DNA of 64,000 nucleotides from Embleya sp040605455. GTDB lineage: Bacteria; Actinomycetota; Actinomycetes; Streptomycetales; Streptomycetaceae. Shown piece after piece: positions 1-8,849 of the stretch (the stretch's first letter is position 1; every line of letters begins with the position of its first letter). The stretch is taken from the NCBI RefSeq assembly GCF_040605455.1, contig NZ_JBEXCV010000015.1:27845-91844 (forward strand), written 5' to 3'. The notes beneath the pieces were generated by a model. It ran no database searches. It worked only from the letters and a program-made list of their open reading frames with translations, and was not told the origin of the DNA. The position numbers and the translations under genes are program-made.

Positions 1-271
1 TTCCGGCGTCGGCGGCCCGGCCCGAGAAGGCCATGTCCACCGGTTCGATGACGATGGAACCCCGGCGGTCGAGCCGCAGCGCGCGAAAGCCGCGCACGAG
101 GTCGTTCGCCGCCCCCGTGAGCACGTCGCACGCGATGGCGTCTCCGTCCGGGTTGCGCGCGGCCCCGGTCTGGACGATCAGGTTCAGGACGCACGGATCA
201 TCGGCGAGCAGGGCGACGACCTCATCGGTGAGGTCGGGCGGGCTCACGGCACGGACATGGATCACGTCCAT
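1..271 (-). CDS. DUF389 family protein, N-terminal part (runs off the window)
   Basis: The minus-strand frame opens with ATG at 271 behind a clear GGAGG (7-nt gap) and stays open to the window edge, giving 90 residues. The start MDVIHVRAVSPPDLTDEVV, followed by NPDGDAIACDV and a GSIVIEPVD stretch, matches the N-terminal domain of DUF389 proteins, which carry a cytoplasmic N-terminal domain followed by membrane helices. The membrane part lies outside the window. The function of the family is not established. Divergent from the GH15 gene. Confidence 0.75.
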   Translation of the reverse strand, partial: MDVIHVRAVSPPDLTDEVVALLADDPCVLNLIVQTGAARNPDGDAIACDVLTGAANDLVRGFRALRLDRRGSIVIEPVDMAFSGRAADAG

Positions 272-521
272 CCTGAACCTCCGGGATTTCGGACACCCCG
301 ACGCACTCCGCTCGACGCACTCCGCCCGGCGCGGGCCGGACTCGCAGGGAGCGGGTTCGTCGGGTGGTTGTCTCCAGCCAACACCGCATGCGCGCGATTC
401 GGCAATCGGGGCTCGCACCGCCAGGAGATGCCCACCGACCGCGGCTGCGGCGCCGAAAGGCGAGACCTCGGCGCCTGTCGGATAGTGGGTCGGGGGGAAC
501 CCGTCTGAGATTGGGACGCTC

Positions 522-2342
522 ATGGACCGCTACCCCCCCATTGCGGAACACGGCCTGATCGGCGACCTGCAGACCGCCGCGCTGGTTTCCTCACAGGGCG
601 TCGTCGACTGGTTCGCGGCGCCCAGGTTCGACTCCCCCAGCGTTTTCGCGGCCCTGCTCGACCACGATCGGGGCGGCTTCTTCCGACTGGGCCCGGGTGA
701 CGCCGAGCAGACCTGCAAGCAGCTGTACTACCCCGACACCGCGATCCTGGTGACCAGGTTCATGTCCCCGGACGGTGTCGGCGAGGTGATCGACTGGATG
801 CCGCCGAACCGCAGCCGTACGCCCAGCGACCGACACACCCTGATGCGCACCGCCCGCACGGTGCGCGGCACGGTGCGGTTCGACCTGGAGTGTCGGCCGC
901 GGTTCGACTACGGCCGGGCCGCCCACCAGCTCGACGTGGGACCGGACGGTGCCGTGTTCCGGGCCCCGGGCGTCACCGCCTATCTCCAGAGCAGCTTTCC
1001 GCTGGAGCGGGACGACGACGATCTGAGGGGTTCGATCACCTTGAACGTCGGCCAGGAGGCGGCGGTCGTCTTCACCATCTGTGACGGCGACGGCGGGGCT
1101 CCGCCGCCGCCCACGGTCGCCGGAGTCACCGAGGAACTGTGGGCGGCCGCCGACTTCTGGCAGCAATGGGTGCACGCCTCCAACTACCGCGGCCGCTGGA
1201 CCGACACGGTCAACCGTTCCGCCATCACCCTCAAGCTGCTCACCTACGCTCCCACCGGAGCACCGGTGGCCGCGGCCACGATGGGCCTGCCCGAGCAGGT
1301 CGGCGGCGAGCGCAACTGGGACTATCGCTACACCTGGGTGCGCGACGGCTCGCTCTCCGTCCGGGCCCTGCTCGACCTCGGCTTCGTCGAGGAGGCGACG
1401 GACTTCGTGCACTGGCTCGGCGACCGGCTCCGCGAGGCGATGGGGCAGGACGGGGAGCCGCTCAAGATCATGTACCGGGTCGACGGTGAGCCGTTGGTGA
1501 CGGAAGAGATCCTCGACCACCTCGAGGGCTACCGCGGCTCCGCGCCGGTGCGGCTCGGCAACGCGGCTTCCGACCAGTTGCAGCTGGACATCTACGGCGA
1601 GGCCCTCTACGCCCTGTCGGAGGGGCGCGAGATCGCCGCCCAGGCCGGCTACCGCGGCTGGAAGGTCATGGCGCGCACCCTGGACTGGCTGGCCGACGCC
1701 TGGGACCGACCCGACGAGGGCATCTGGGAAACCCGCGGTGGGCGCAAGGACTTCACCTACAGCCGGGTGATGTGCTGGGCGGCCTTCGACCGCGGCCTTC
1801 GCCTGGCCTCCCAGTTCCGCCGACCCGCCGACACCGACCGCTGGACCAGGGCCCGCGACACCATCCTCGAACAGGTCATGGCCCGCGGTTGGAGCGAGTC
1901 GAAGCAGGCGTACGTCCAGCACTACGGCGGGCAGGACGTCCTGGACGCTTCGCTGTTGCTGATGCCCCGGGTCGGATTCGTCGCGCCCAGGGACCCGACC
2001 TGGTTGTCCACGTTGGACGCGATGGATCGCACACTGGTCTCCGACAGCCTGGTCTACCGGTACGACCCGGCCGCCTCCCCGGACGGCCTGCGCGGTTCGG
2101 AGGGCACGTTCAGCCTCTGCACCTTCCTCTACGTCGACGCGCTGGCGCGGGCCGAACGCATGCGGCCCGCGCGGTACACGTTCGAGAAGATGCTCACCTA
2201 CGCCAACCACGTCGGCCTCTTCGCCGAGGAGGTCGGCCCCAGCGGCGAGCAACTGGGCAACTTCCCCCAGGCGTTCACCCACCTCTCACTCATCACGGCC
2301 GCCTGCACCCTGGACCAGGCCCTCGACCGGCAGCGCGACTGA
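522..2342 (+). CDS. Glycoside hydrolase family 15 protein (glucoamylase/trehalase type)
   Basis: At 606 residues this is the usual size of bacterial GH15 enzymes, which cleave terminal alpha-linked glucose units with inversion. It has an N-terminal beta-rich domain (residues about 1-215) starting IAEHGLIGDLQTAALVS, then an alpha/alpha toroid. The hallmark NWDYRYTWVRDGS lies near residues 265-277, RGSEGTFSLCTF near 525 and GNFPQAFTHLSLI near 583, with acidic residues that fit the catalytic pair. There is no signal peptide, so it should be cytoplasmic. Substrate (alpha-glucan oligosaccharide or trehalose) cannot be decided from sequence. It ends 12 nt before the FAH gene, probably one transcript. 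Confidence 0.9.
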   Translation: MDRYPPIAEHGLIGDLQTAALVSSQGVVDWFAAPRFDSPSVFAALLDHDRGGFFRLGPGDAEQTCKQLYYPDTAILVTRFMSPDGVGEVIDWMPPNRSRTPSDRHTLMRTARTVRGTVRFDLECRPRFDYGRAAHQLDVGPDGAVFRAPGVTAYLQSSFPLERDDDDLRGSITLNVGQEAAVVFTICDGDGGAPPPPTVAGVTEELWAAADFWQQWVHASNYRGRWTDTVNRSAITLKLLTYAPTGAPVAAATMGLPEQVGGERNWDYRYTWVRDGSLSVRALLDLGFVEEATDFVHWLGDRLREAMGQDGEPLKIMYRVDGEPLVTEEILDHLEGYRGSAPVRLGNAASDQLQLDIYGEALYALSEGREIAAQAGYRGWKVMARTLDWLADAWDRPDEGIWETRGGRKDFTYSRVMCWAAFDRGLRLASQFRRPADTDRWTRARDTILEQVMARGWSESKQAYVQHYGGQDVLDASLLLMPRVGFVAPRDPTWLSTLDAMDRTLVSDSLVYRYDPAASPDGLRGSEGTFSLCTFLYVDALARAERMRPARYTFEKMLTYANHVGLFAEEVGPSGEQLGNFPQAFTHLSLITAACTLDQALDRQRD

Positions 2343-2354
2343 GGAGGCGCGACG

Positions 2355-3221
2355 ATGTCCACGGGCGTACCGGGCGGGCATGACCCTCGACCGCACCGCA
2401 GCCGGAGTCCGAGGCAGAGCCCGGCCGAGTTCGCGTGGTCGCGCCACTGCGACTTCCGGAGGCGACCGGCTCACCCGTCAATGCCATCGCGATCCTGTGA
2501 CCGGCAGCCCGCCGGCGGAGGCGTCCGCCCGACCACACACGACCGGCGATCCGTTGGCGAGTTCCAGCTCACCGGTGCGACCGTGCCGTTGGAGCAGGCT
2601 CGCCTGCTCGCGCCGGTGTCGCCGAGCAAGGTGCTGGTGGTCGGGCGCAACTACGGCGACCCGGCAACCGCGACGCCCGACCTCGTGATCAACCTGAAGC
2701 CGTCCACCGCCGTGGTCGGCCCCGGCAGCCCTGTACTGCTGCCCGCCGAGTCGGCCGAGGTCCGTTTCGAGGGCGAACCGGCCGTGGTGATCGGACGGCG
2801 CTGCCGCGACGTGTCCGAGGCGGAGGCGGACCGCGTCGTGTTCGGCTACACGTGCGCCAACGACGTCACCGCATGGGATATCGGCGAACCGGGCGGGCAC
2901 TGGACCAAGGCCAAGAGCTTCGACACGTTCTGCCCGCTGGGACCGTGGATCCGAAGCGACTTGGACACCTCGGACGTCGCCGTTCGCACCGTGGTCAACG
3001 GCGAACTGCGTCAGGACGGCTCGACCAAGGAACTGATCAGGGACGTGCCCGCGGTGGTGGCGCGGTGCAGTCGGCTGATGACGTTGCTGCCCGGCGACGT
3101 GATCCTCACCGGGACCCCGGCCGGCGCCGGCGCCCTGCACCCCGGTGACGTCGTCAGCGTGCAGATCGACGGTATCGGCTCACTCGTCAACCCGGTCCGC
3201 ACGCACCCGAGCACCCCGTGA
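2355..3221 (+). CDS. Fumarylacetoacetate hydrolase (FAH) family protein
   Basis: The FAH catalytic core is clear from about residue 75 on: SPSKVLVVGRNYG, the metal-binding VRFEGEPAVVIGR (E-x-E), the downstream Asp in CANDVTAWDIGE, KAKSFDTFCPLGPW and the C-terminal PGDVILTGTPAGAG. Such enzymes hydrolyse or decarboxylate acylpyruvate-type C-C bonds and often act late in aromatic catabolism. The ATG at 2355 sits behind a strong AGGAGG just after the GH15 stop, so it is the likely start. The first 60 or so residues are Arg/Pro-rich and unlike the family N-terminus, suggesting an old frameshift or replaced N-terminus. The exact substrate is unknown. Confidence 0.8.
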   Translation: MSTGVPGGHDPRPHRSRSPRQSPAEFAWSRHCDFRRRPAHPSMPSRSCDRQPAGGGVRPTTHDRRSVGEFQLTGATVPLEQARLLAPVSPSKVLVVGRNYGDPATATPDLVINLKPSTAVVGPGSPVLLPAESAEVRFEGEPAVVIGRRCRDVSEAEADRVVFGYTCANDVTAWDIGEPGGHWTKAKSFDTFCPLGPWIRSDLDTSDVAVRTVVNGELRQDGSTKELIRDVPAVVARCSRLMTLLPGDVILTGTPAGAGALHPGDVVSVQIDGIGSLVNPVRTHPSTP

Positions 3222-3328
3222 ACTGCCCTGCTGTACGCGGTGATCGCGAACACCGCCGTAACTGGAGTGATTAAACTGATACCGCCGGTGAGATTTCGCG
3301 CTGCTGTTGATCCCTGAGGAGAGTTTCT

Positions 3329-5344
3329 GTGCCTGCATCCCTGCCTGTCGGCGAGACCGATCGCATCGTCGTGGTCCCCGCCGGGACGACGTGCGCCGAT
3401 GCGGTGGCCGCCGTCAAGTTGCCGATGGCGGGCCCGAACGCGATTGTCGCGGTGCGCGACCAGGACGGTGTGCTGCGCGACCTGGACTGGCTGCCGGACG
3501 GTGATGTCGAAGTCGCGGCGGTCGCGTTGTCCAGCCCGGACGGTCTGAACGTACTACGCCACTCCACCGCGCACGTGCTGGCGCAGGCTGTGCAGGATCT
3601 GTGGGCGGAGGCCAGGCTCGGTATCGGCCCGCCGATCGAGAACGGCTTCTACTACGACTTCGACGTCGCACGCCCGTTCCAGCCGGAGGATCTGGAGCGG
3701 ATCGAGCAGCGCATGCAGGAGATCATCAAAACCGGCCAGCGCTTTCAGCGCCGGGTGTTCCCGTCACTCGAAGCCGCCAAGGCAGAGCTCGCGGCCGAGC
3801 CCTACAAGCTCGAACTCATCGACCTGAAAGGTGACATCGACACCGACGAGGTCATGGAGGTCAGCGGCGGTCAGCTCACGATCTACGACAATGTCGACGC
3901 CAAGACCGGCGAGGTGTGCTGGTCCGACCTGTGTCGCGGCCCGCACCTGCCGTCGACCAGGCTGATCCCGGCGTTCAAGGTGATGCGCAGCGCGGCGGCC
4001 TACTGGCGCGGCAGCGAGAAGAACCCACAGCTCCAGCGGATCTACGGCACCGCGTGGCCGACCAGGGACGCGCTGAAGGCGCACCTGAAGATGCTGGAGG
4101 AGGCCGCCAAGCGCGACCACCGCCGCATCGGCGAGGACATGGATCTGTTCGCGTTCAGCAAGGAGATCGGCCGCGGGCTGCCGCTGTGGCTGCCCAACGG
4201 CACGGTCATCCGCGACGAGTTGGAGGGCTGGGCGCGCCATACCGAACGGAAGCTGGGTTACCAGAGGGTGGTGACTCCGCACATCACGCAAGAGGACCTG
4301 TACTACCTGTCCGGGCACCTGCCGTACTACGCCGAGGACCTGTATGCGCCGATCGACATCGACGGCGAGAAGTACTACCTCAAGCCGATGAACTGCCCGC
4401 ACCACCACATGGTCTACAAGGCTCGGCCGCACAGCTACCGCGACCTGCCGTACAAGATCGCCGAGTACGGCACGGTGTACCGCTTCGAGCGCAGCGGCCA
4501 GTTGCACGGCATCATGCGCACCAGGGCCTTCACCCAGAACGACGCGCACATCTACTGCACGTACGAGCAGGCCAAGGACCAGTTCCTCGAGGTCATGCGA
4601 ATGCACGCGGATTACTACCGGACACTGGGCATCACCGACTTCTACATGGTGCTCGCCCTGCGCGATCCGGCGAACAAGGACAAGTACCACGACGACGAGC
4701 CGATGTGGGAGACGGCCGAGCGGATCACCCGTGAGGCCATGGAGGAGTCCGACATCCCGTACAAGATCGACCTCGGTGGCGCGGCACACTACGGCCCCAA
4801 GGTCGACTTCATGATCCGTGCCGTGACAGGCAAGGAGTTCGCTGCCTCCACCAACCAGGTCGACCTGTACACGCCGCAGCGGTTCGGGCTGACCTACCAC
4901 GACTCGGACGGGACCGAGAAGCCCGTCGTCGTCATCCACCGCGCCCCGTTGGGTTCGCACGAGCGGTTCGCGGCCTACCTGACCGAGCACTTCGCGGGCG
5001 CGTTCCCGGTGTGGCTCGCGCCGGAGCAGGTGCGCGTCATCCCGCTCGTGGACGAGCTGCTGGATTACGCGACGGAGATCCGCGATCTTCTGCTGGACGC
5101 GGATATCCGGGCCGATGTGGACAACAGCGACGGCCGCCTGAACGCCAAGGTTCGCTCCGCGATCACCCGCAAGATCCCGCTGATCGTCGTGGTGGGCAGG
5201 CGTGAGGCGGAACAGCGCACGGTGACCGTCCGAGACCGTTCGGGCAGGGAAGTCCCCATGCCGCTGGACGACTTCCTCGTTCACGTGACCGATCTGGTGA
5301 AGACCAAGAGTCTGGACGGCGCCGGCCACCTGCGCCGCGACTGA
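3329..5344 (+). CDS. thrS: Threonyl-tRNA synthetase, divergent and probably a second copy
   Basis: Charges tRNA-Thr in the cytoplasm. The GTG start at 3329 follows GAGGAGA. Domains: TGS-like N-terminus (1-70), editing domain with HSTAH at 78-82 (HxxxH), then the class II core with the zinc-site segment MNCPHHH, the motif-2 region YRFERSGQLHGIMRTRAF, the motif-3 region APLGSHERF, and a C-terminal anticodon-binding domain ending near residue 660. At 671 residues it is full length. The core differs from the common actinobacterial ThrRS (FTQNDAH, GSHERF), and the neighbours are not the usual housekeeping thrS context, so a paralogous or resistance-type copy is plausible (inference). All catalytic elements appear intact. 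Confidence 0.88.
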   Translation: MPASLPVGETDRIVVVPAGTTCADAVAAVKLPMAGPNAIVAVRDQDGVLRDLDWLPDGDVEVAAVALSSPDGLNVLRHSTAHVLAQAVQDLWAEARLGIGPPIENGFYYDFDVARPFQPEDLERIEQRMQEIIKTGQRFQRRVFPSLEAAKAELAAEPYKLELIDLKGDIDTDEVMEVSGGQLTIYDNVDAKTGEVCWSDLCRGPHLPSTRLIPAFKVMRSAAAYWRGSEKNPQLQRIYGTAWPTRDALKAHLKMLEEAAKRDHRRIGEDMDLFAFSKEIGRGLPLWLPNGTVIRDELEGWARHTERKLGYQRVVTPHITQEDLYYLSGHLPYYAEDLYAPIDIDGEKYYLKPMNCPHHHMVYKARPHSYRDLPYKIAEYGTVYRFERSGQLHGIMRTRAFTQNDAHIYCTYEQAKDQFLEVMRMHADYYRTLGITDFYMVLALRDPANKDKYHDDEPMWETAERITREAMEESDIPYKIDLGGAAHYGPKVDFMIRAVTGKEFAASTNQVDLYTPQRFGLTYHDSDGTEKPVVVIHRAPLGSHERFAAYLTEHFAGAFPVWLAPEQVRVIPLVDELLDYATEIRDLLLDADIRADVDNSDGRLNAKVRSAITRKIPLIVVVGRREAEQRTVTVRDRSGREVPMPLDDFLVHVTDLVKTKSLDGAGHLRRD

Positions 5345-5346
5345 CT

Positions 5347-5505
5347 TCATCCGGACTCGACGAGCTCGGCCATCGCCCCGACACTGTCCTCGATCGGCAC
5401 CCGCGGGTCGCGCAGCAGGCGCTCGGCGTCCCCCGGGGTCGGGGGACGCCATAGGCGTGGCTGACGTTCATGCAGCCCAGGCCGACCGCCGGGACCTCTC
5501 GAACG
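5347..5505 (-). pseudogene. Aldo/keto reductase remnant
   Basis: On the minus strand one frame reads VPAVGLGCMNVSHAYG, the typical N-terminus of actinobacterial aldo/keto reductases. After a C/G-rich stretch the next frame reads RDPRVPIEDSVGAMAELV, an internal AKR segment (normally about 100 residues further on), then stops. The gene has lost its middle and is frameshifted, so no enzyme is expected. It fills the gap between the convergent thrS and ligC genes. Confidence 0.6.
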
Positions 5506-5553
5506 GACCGATCCGGCGGGGAGCGCGGCCGAGGCCCGCGGCGGGTGCTGTGG

Positions 5554-6528
5554 TCACGACTTCGAGGCAGCGACAAGCTGCTCTTCGAGGGCCGCAAGTG
5601 TCCGGTAGCAGGGCATGACCTGGGCGATGGACGAGTTCGGCTCGCGGCCCTCGCGGATCGCGGCGACGAACTCACGGTCCTGCAGCTCGATGCCGTCCAT
5701 CGACACATCGACCGCGCTCACGTCGATCGGCTCGTCCTTGCCGGTGACCAGGTCGTCGTACCGCGCGAGGTAGGTGCCGGTGTCGCCGATGTAGCGGAAG
5801 AACGTGCCGAGCGGACCGTCGTTGTTGAACGACAGCGACAGGGTGCAGATCGCGCCGCTCTCCGCGCGCAGCTGGATCGACATGTCCATCGCGATGCGGA
5901 GCTCGGGATGGATCGGCCCCTGGATGACGTTGGCCTGCACGATCGGCGACCCGGCCTGGTACGCGAACAGGTCGACGGTGTGCGCGGCGTGGTGCCACAG
6001 CAGGTGGTCGGTCCAGGACCGCGGCCGGCCCAGCGCGTTGAGGTTCTCGCGGCGGAAGAAGTAGGTCTGCACGTCCAGCTGCTGGAGGTTGTACTCGCCG
6101 GCCCGGATCCGCTGCCGCACCCACTGGTGGCTGGGGTTGAAGCGCCGTGTGTGCCCGACCATGGCGACGAGTCCGGTGCGTTCCTGCGCCGCCAGGCACG
6201 CCTCGGCGTCGGCGAGCGAGTCGGCCAACGGGATCTCGACCTGGACGTGCTTGCCCGCCTCCAGGCAGGCGATCGTCTGCGCGGCGTGCATCTGCGTGGG
6301 GGTGGCCAGGATGACGGCGTCGACGTCGTCCATCGCCAGCACCTCGTCCAGGCCCGCGACGCCGCGGCCCACGCCCTGCTCCGCGGCGAACGTTCGGGCG
6401 CTTTCGAGGCTGCTGCTCGCGACGGCGGCCACCTCGACGCCCTTGATCCGCTTGAGGGCGGCCGCGTGCTTGGCGCCGAAGGCGCCGCCCCCGACAAGGG
6501 CGATCCGGACGGTCTGGTCGTCGGTCAT
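5554..6528 (-). CDS. ligC: 4-carboxy-2-hydroxymuconate-6-semialdehyde dehydrogenase (LigC-like, Gfo/Idh/MocA family)
   Basis: A 324-residue NAD(P)-dependent oxidoreductase. It should oxidise the ring-cleavage product of protocatechuate (4-carboxy-2-hydroxymuconate semialdehyde, hemiacetal form) to 2-pyrone-4,6-dicarboxylate. It has an N-terminal Rossmann fold (VRIALVGGGAFGAKHAAALK), then ATPTQMHAAQT, the EIPLADS segment in the place of the family EKP motif, and GHTRRFNPSHQ. The start at 6528 has GGAGTG upstream; the ligAB stop lies 1 nt before it, so the two are translationally coupled. Placement as the last gene of the lig cluster supports the LigC assignment over a generic sugar dehydrogenase. 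Confidence 0.85.
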   Translation of the reverse strand: MTDDQTVRIALVGGGAFGAKHAAALKRIKGVEVAAVASSSLESARTFAAEQGVGRGVAGLDEVLAMDDVDAVILATPTQMHAAQTIACLEAGKHVQVEIPLADSLADAEACLAAQERTGLVAMVGHTRRFNPSHQWVRQRIRAGEYNLQQLDVQTYFFRRENLNALGRPRSWTDHLLWHHAAHTVDLFAYQAGSPIVQANVIQGPIHPELRIAMDMSIQLRAESGAICTLSLSFNNDGPLGTFFRYIGDTGTYLARYDDLVTGKDEPIDVSAVDVSMDGIELQDREFVAAIREGREPNSSIAQVMPCYRTLAALEEQLVAASKS

Positions 6529-6529
6529 G

Positions 6530-7900
6530 TCACTCCTTCGCGGCGGGCGCCTGGGCCCGCGGGTGGTTCTCGTCGAGGCTGTGGTTTTCGAGGCTGTGGT
6601 TTTCAAGGCTGTGGTTTTCGAGGCTGTGGTTTTCGAGGATCAGGTGCCCGACGGCGGTGTTGGACGCCGGCACATGGTAAAAGCGGTGCTTGACCTCGAC
6701 CTCTCCGGAGCCGTCGACGTCGCTCATCGCCCCGCGGGCGATCAGCCACATGATCAGCTCGATGCCTTCCGAGCCCGCCTCCTGGACGTACTCCAGGTGC
6801 GGCACCTGCGCCAGGTCGGCGGGGTTCTCGATCAGCCGGTCGAGGAAGGCGTTGTCCCACTCGCGGTTGATGAGGCCGGCGCGGGGGCCCTGGAGCTGGT
6901 GGCTCATGCCGCCGGTACCCCAGACCTGGACGTTCAACGGCTTGTCGTAGGACTCGATCGCCTTACGCAGCGCCTGGCCGAGCCGGAAGCACCGGGCGCC
7001 CGAGGGGACCGGGTATTGCACGACGTTGACGTGGAAGGGGATCACCTTGCACGGCCACTTCTCGACGTCCCCGAACATCAGCGACAGCGGGACGGTCAGG
7101 CCGTGGTCGACGACCATCTCGTTCACGAGGGTGAGGTCGAAGTCGTCCCTGATGAGCGAATGCGCGATGTGTGCGGCCAGGTCGGGGTCGCCTTCGATGC
7201 CCGGAACCGGACGGGGCCCGTAGCCCTCGTCGGCGGTGGGGTAGGCCGCACCGGTGCCGAGCACGAAGGTCGGGATGATCGACGCGTCGAACGCGGTGGC
7301 GTGGTCGTTGTAGACCAGGAAGACCACGTCGGGGACGTTCTCCCGCTCCCACTGCTTGGCGAACTCGTAACCCTCGAAGACCGGCCGCCAGTAGGGCTCG
7401 TCGGTCCTGGCGTGGTCCCACGCCGCACCGATCGCCGGCACGTGTGAGGTGAAGACCGCGCCGGTGATCGTCGCGTGTTCGGCCGGCGACGCCGGGTCGG
7501 CGTACGCGGCGTCGAGGACGGCGTGGTCGAGGCGGTTGCCCTCGACCGAGCGCCCGCCGCCGACCATCATGTCGCGGTACTGCTCCTCGGTCATGCCGGT
7601 CATCGAGCCGGCCATCTGCTGGAACGACAACCCCAGCGCCGCGCCCCACTTGGCGAGGAAATAGATGTTGCCGCCCTCACGTATCGCGGCGTTGAGGTCG
7701 CGGCCGAGCAGCGCCTGCTTCTGCTCCTCCCGCAGCGGCCACTCGTCGAGGTAACCGCGCTCGTCGGCGAGGAATCGCGCGCGGTTCTCCGACTTCATCA
7801 GCGACATGCAGAACTGGTTGAGGTGATAGCCCTTGGCGGACTGCTCCGCGTCGAAGATGGTGGTCCCCGGAACCAGCTTGTAGGTCTTGTCCAGCGACAT
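6530..7900 (-). CDS. ligAB: Protocatechuate 4,5-dioxygenase, LigA-LigB fusion
   Basis: An extradiol (type II, Fe(II)) dioxygenase that opens the protocatechuate ring between C4 and C5. Residues about 1-118 are LigA-like (alpha subunit; YHLNQFCMSLMKSENRARFL, then IYFLAKWGAALGLSFQQMAG). Residues about 135-420 are LigB-like, with iron-ligand histidines in TSHVPAIG and VYNDHATAFD. In Sphingobium these are two proteins; gallate dioxygenases are fused in the opposite order, so gallate cannot be excluded as a substrate. The C-terminus carries four LENHS-type pentapeptide repeats and a DENHPRAQAPAAKE tail. Start ATG at 7900 in a weak AGGAA context. Confidence 0.88.
   Translation of the reverse strand: MSLDKTYKLVPGTTIFDAEQSAKGYHLNQFCMSLMKSENRARFLADERGYLDEWPLREEQKQALLGRDLNAAIREGGNIYFLAKWGAALGLSFQQMAGSMTGMTEEQYRDMMVGGGRSVEGNRLDHAVLDAAYADPASPAEHATITGAVFTSHVPAIGAAWDHARTDEPYWRPVFEGYEFAKQWERENVPDVVFLVYNDHATAFDASIIPTFVLGTGAAYPTADEGYGPRPVPGIEGDPDLAAHIAHSLIRDDFDLTLVNEMVVDHGLTVPLSLMFGDVEKWPCKVIPFHVNVVQYPVPSGARCFRLGQALRKAIESYDKPLNVQVWGTGGMSHQLQGPRAGLINREWDNAFLDRLIENPADLAQVPHLEYVQEAGSEGIELIMWLIARGAMSDVDGSGEVEVKHRFYHVPASNTAVGHLILENHSLENHSLENHSLENHSLDENHPRAQAPAAKE
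6575..6634 (+). repeat. Four tandem 15-bp repeats in the 3' end of ligAB
   Basis: The unit GAGGCTGTGGTTTTC occurs four times head to tail (third copy with A in place of the first G). Read on the minus strand it encodes the pentapeptide ENHSL repeatedly. It is in frame, so copy-number change would lengthen or shorten the protein tail without a frameshift. Confidence 0.95.
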
Positions 7901-7926
7901 CGTCGGGTTCCTATCGTCTGTCGGGG

Positions 7927-8847
7927 TCACTCCGCGTCCGGCCAGTACAGGCGCATCGGGTTGGCGACGAGGAGCTTGTGCCGCAGCTCCGGCGTCGCCG
8001 CGATATGCGGGATGAAGTCGACCAGCAGGCCGTCGTCGGGCATGTGGCCGGTGAGGTTCGGGTGCGGCCAGTCGGTGCCCCACAACACCCGGTCGGGAAA
8101 CTCCTCGACCACGCGCCGGGCGAACGGGACGACGTCGCGGTAGGCGTTTTGCTCCCCGTCGAGGGCCGGGGGCCCGCTCACCGAAAGCCGCTCCGGGCAG
8201 GTGACCTTGCACCAGATGTCGGGCCTCGCCCGCATGAAGTCCAAGAACGCCTCGAACTCCGGGCCGCGCGGGTCCTCGGCCACGTCGGGCCGGCCCATGT
8301 GATCGATGACCAGCGGCACCGGGATCCCGAGAAAGAAATCGCGCAGGTCGGCGAGGTCCGCCGCCTCGAAATAGATGACGACGTGCCAGCCGTACGGCTG
8401 GATCCGCTCGACGACGTCCCACAGATCCTGCCGCGGTGCCGCGTCGACCAGCCGCTTGACGAAGTTGAACCGCACGCCGCGGACGCCGGCCTCGTGCAGC
8501 TCCCGCAGCTGCGCGTCCGACACCCCGGGCCGCACCGTCGCGACACCCCGGGCCAGGCCCCCCGACGCCCGCAGCGCGTCGACCATCGCGCTGTTGTCGG
8601 CGCCGTGGCAGGTCGCCTGGACCACGACGTTGCGAGTGAAGCCCAAGTGGTCGCGCAGCGCGAAGAGCTGCTTCTTGGAGGCATCGCAGGGGGTGTACTT
8701 GCGTTCGGGCGCGTACGGGAACTCCGCTCCCGGGCCGAAGACGTGGCAGTGCGCGTCGACGGCGCCCTCGGGTAGCTGGTACCGCGGCCGGTCGGGACCG
8801 GCGTACCAGTCCAGCCAGCCGGGGGTCTTCTCGAAGATCTCCGTCAC
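7927..8847 (-). CDS. ligI: 2-pyrone-4,6-dicarboxylate hydrolase (LigI)
   Basis: A 306-residue amidohydrolase-superfamily enzyme that opens the lactone 2-pyrone-4,6-dicarboxylate to 4-oxalomesaconate. DAHCHVFGP (residues about 31-39) carries the first metal-ligand-type histidines. VIDHMGRPDV, WCKVTCPERLS and LWGTDWPHPN (catalytic Asp region near the C-terminus) are characteristic of LigI. The start is GTG at 8847, 2 nt after the ligK stop. It lies between the aldolase and the dioxygenase in the protocatechuate 4,5-cleavage cluster. Confidence 0.93.
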   Translation of the reverse strand: MTEIFEKTPGWLDWYAGPDRPRYQLPEGAVDAHCHVFGPGAEFPYAPERKYTPCDASKKQLFALRDHLGFTRNVVVQATCHGADNSAMVDALRASGGLARGVATVRPGVSDAQLRELHEAGVRGVRFNFVKRLVDAAPRQDLWDVVERIQPYGWHVVIYFEAADLADLRDFFLGIPVPLVIDHMGRPDVAEDPRGPEFEAFLDFMRARPDIWCKVTCPERLSVSGPPALDGEQNAYRDVVPFARRVVEEFPDRVLWGTDWPHPNLTGHMPDDGLLVDFIPHIAATPELRHKLLVANPMRLYWPDAE

Positions 8848-8849
8848 GG

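Noticed and set aside
591..2282. 563-codon open frame opposite the GH15 gene
   Set aside because: GC-rich antisense shadow; the GH15 frame has clear family motifs.
3764..5452. 562-codon open frame opposite thrS
   Set aside because: Antisense shadow of a well-supported synthetase gene.
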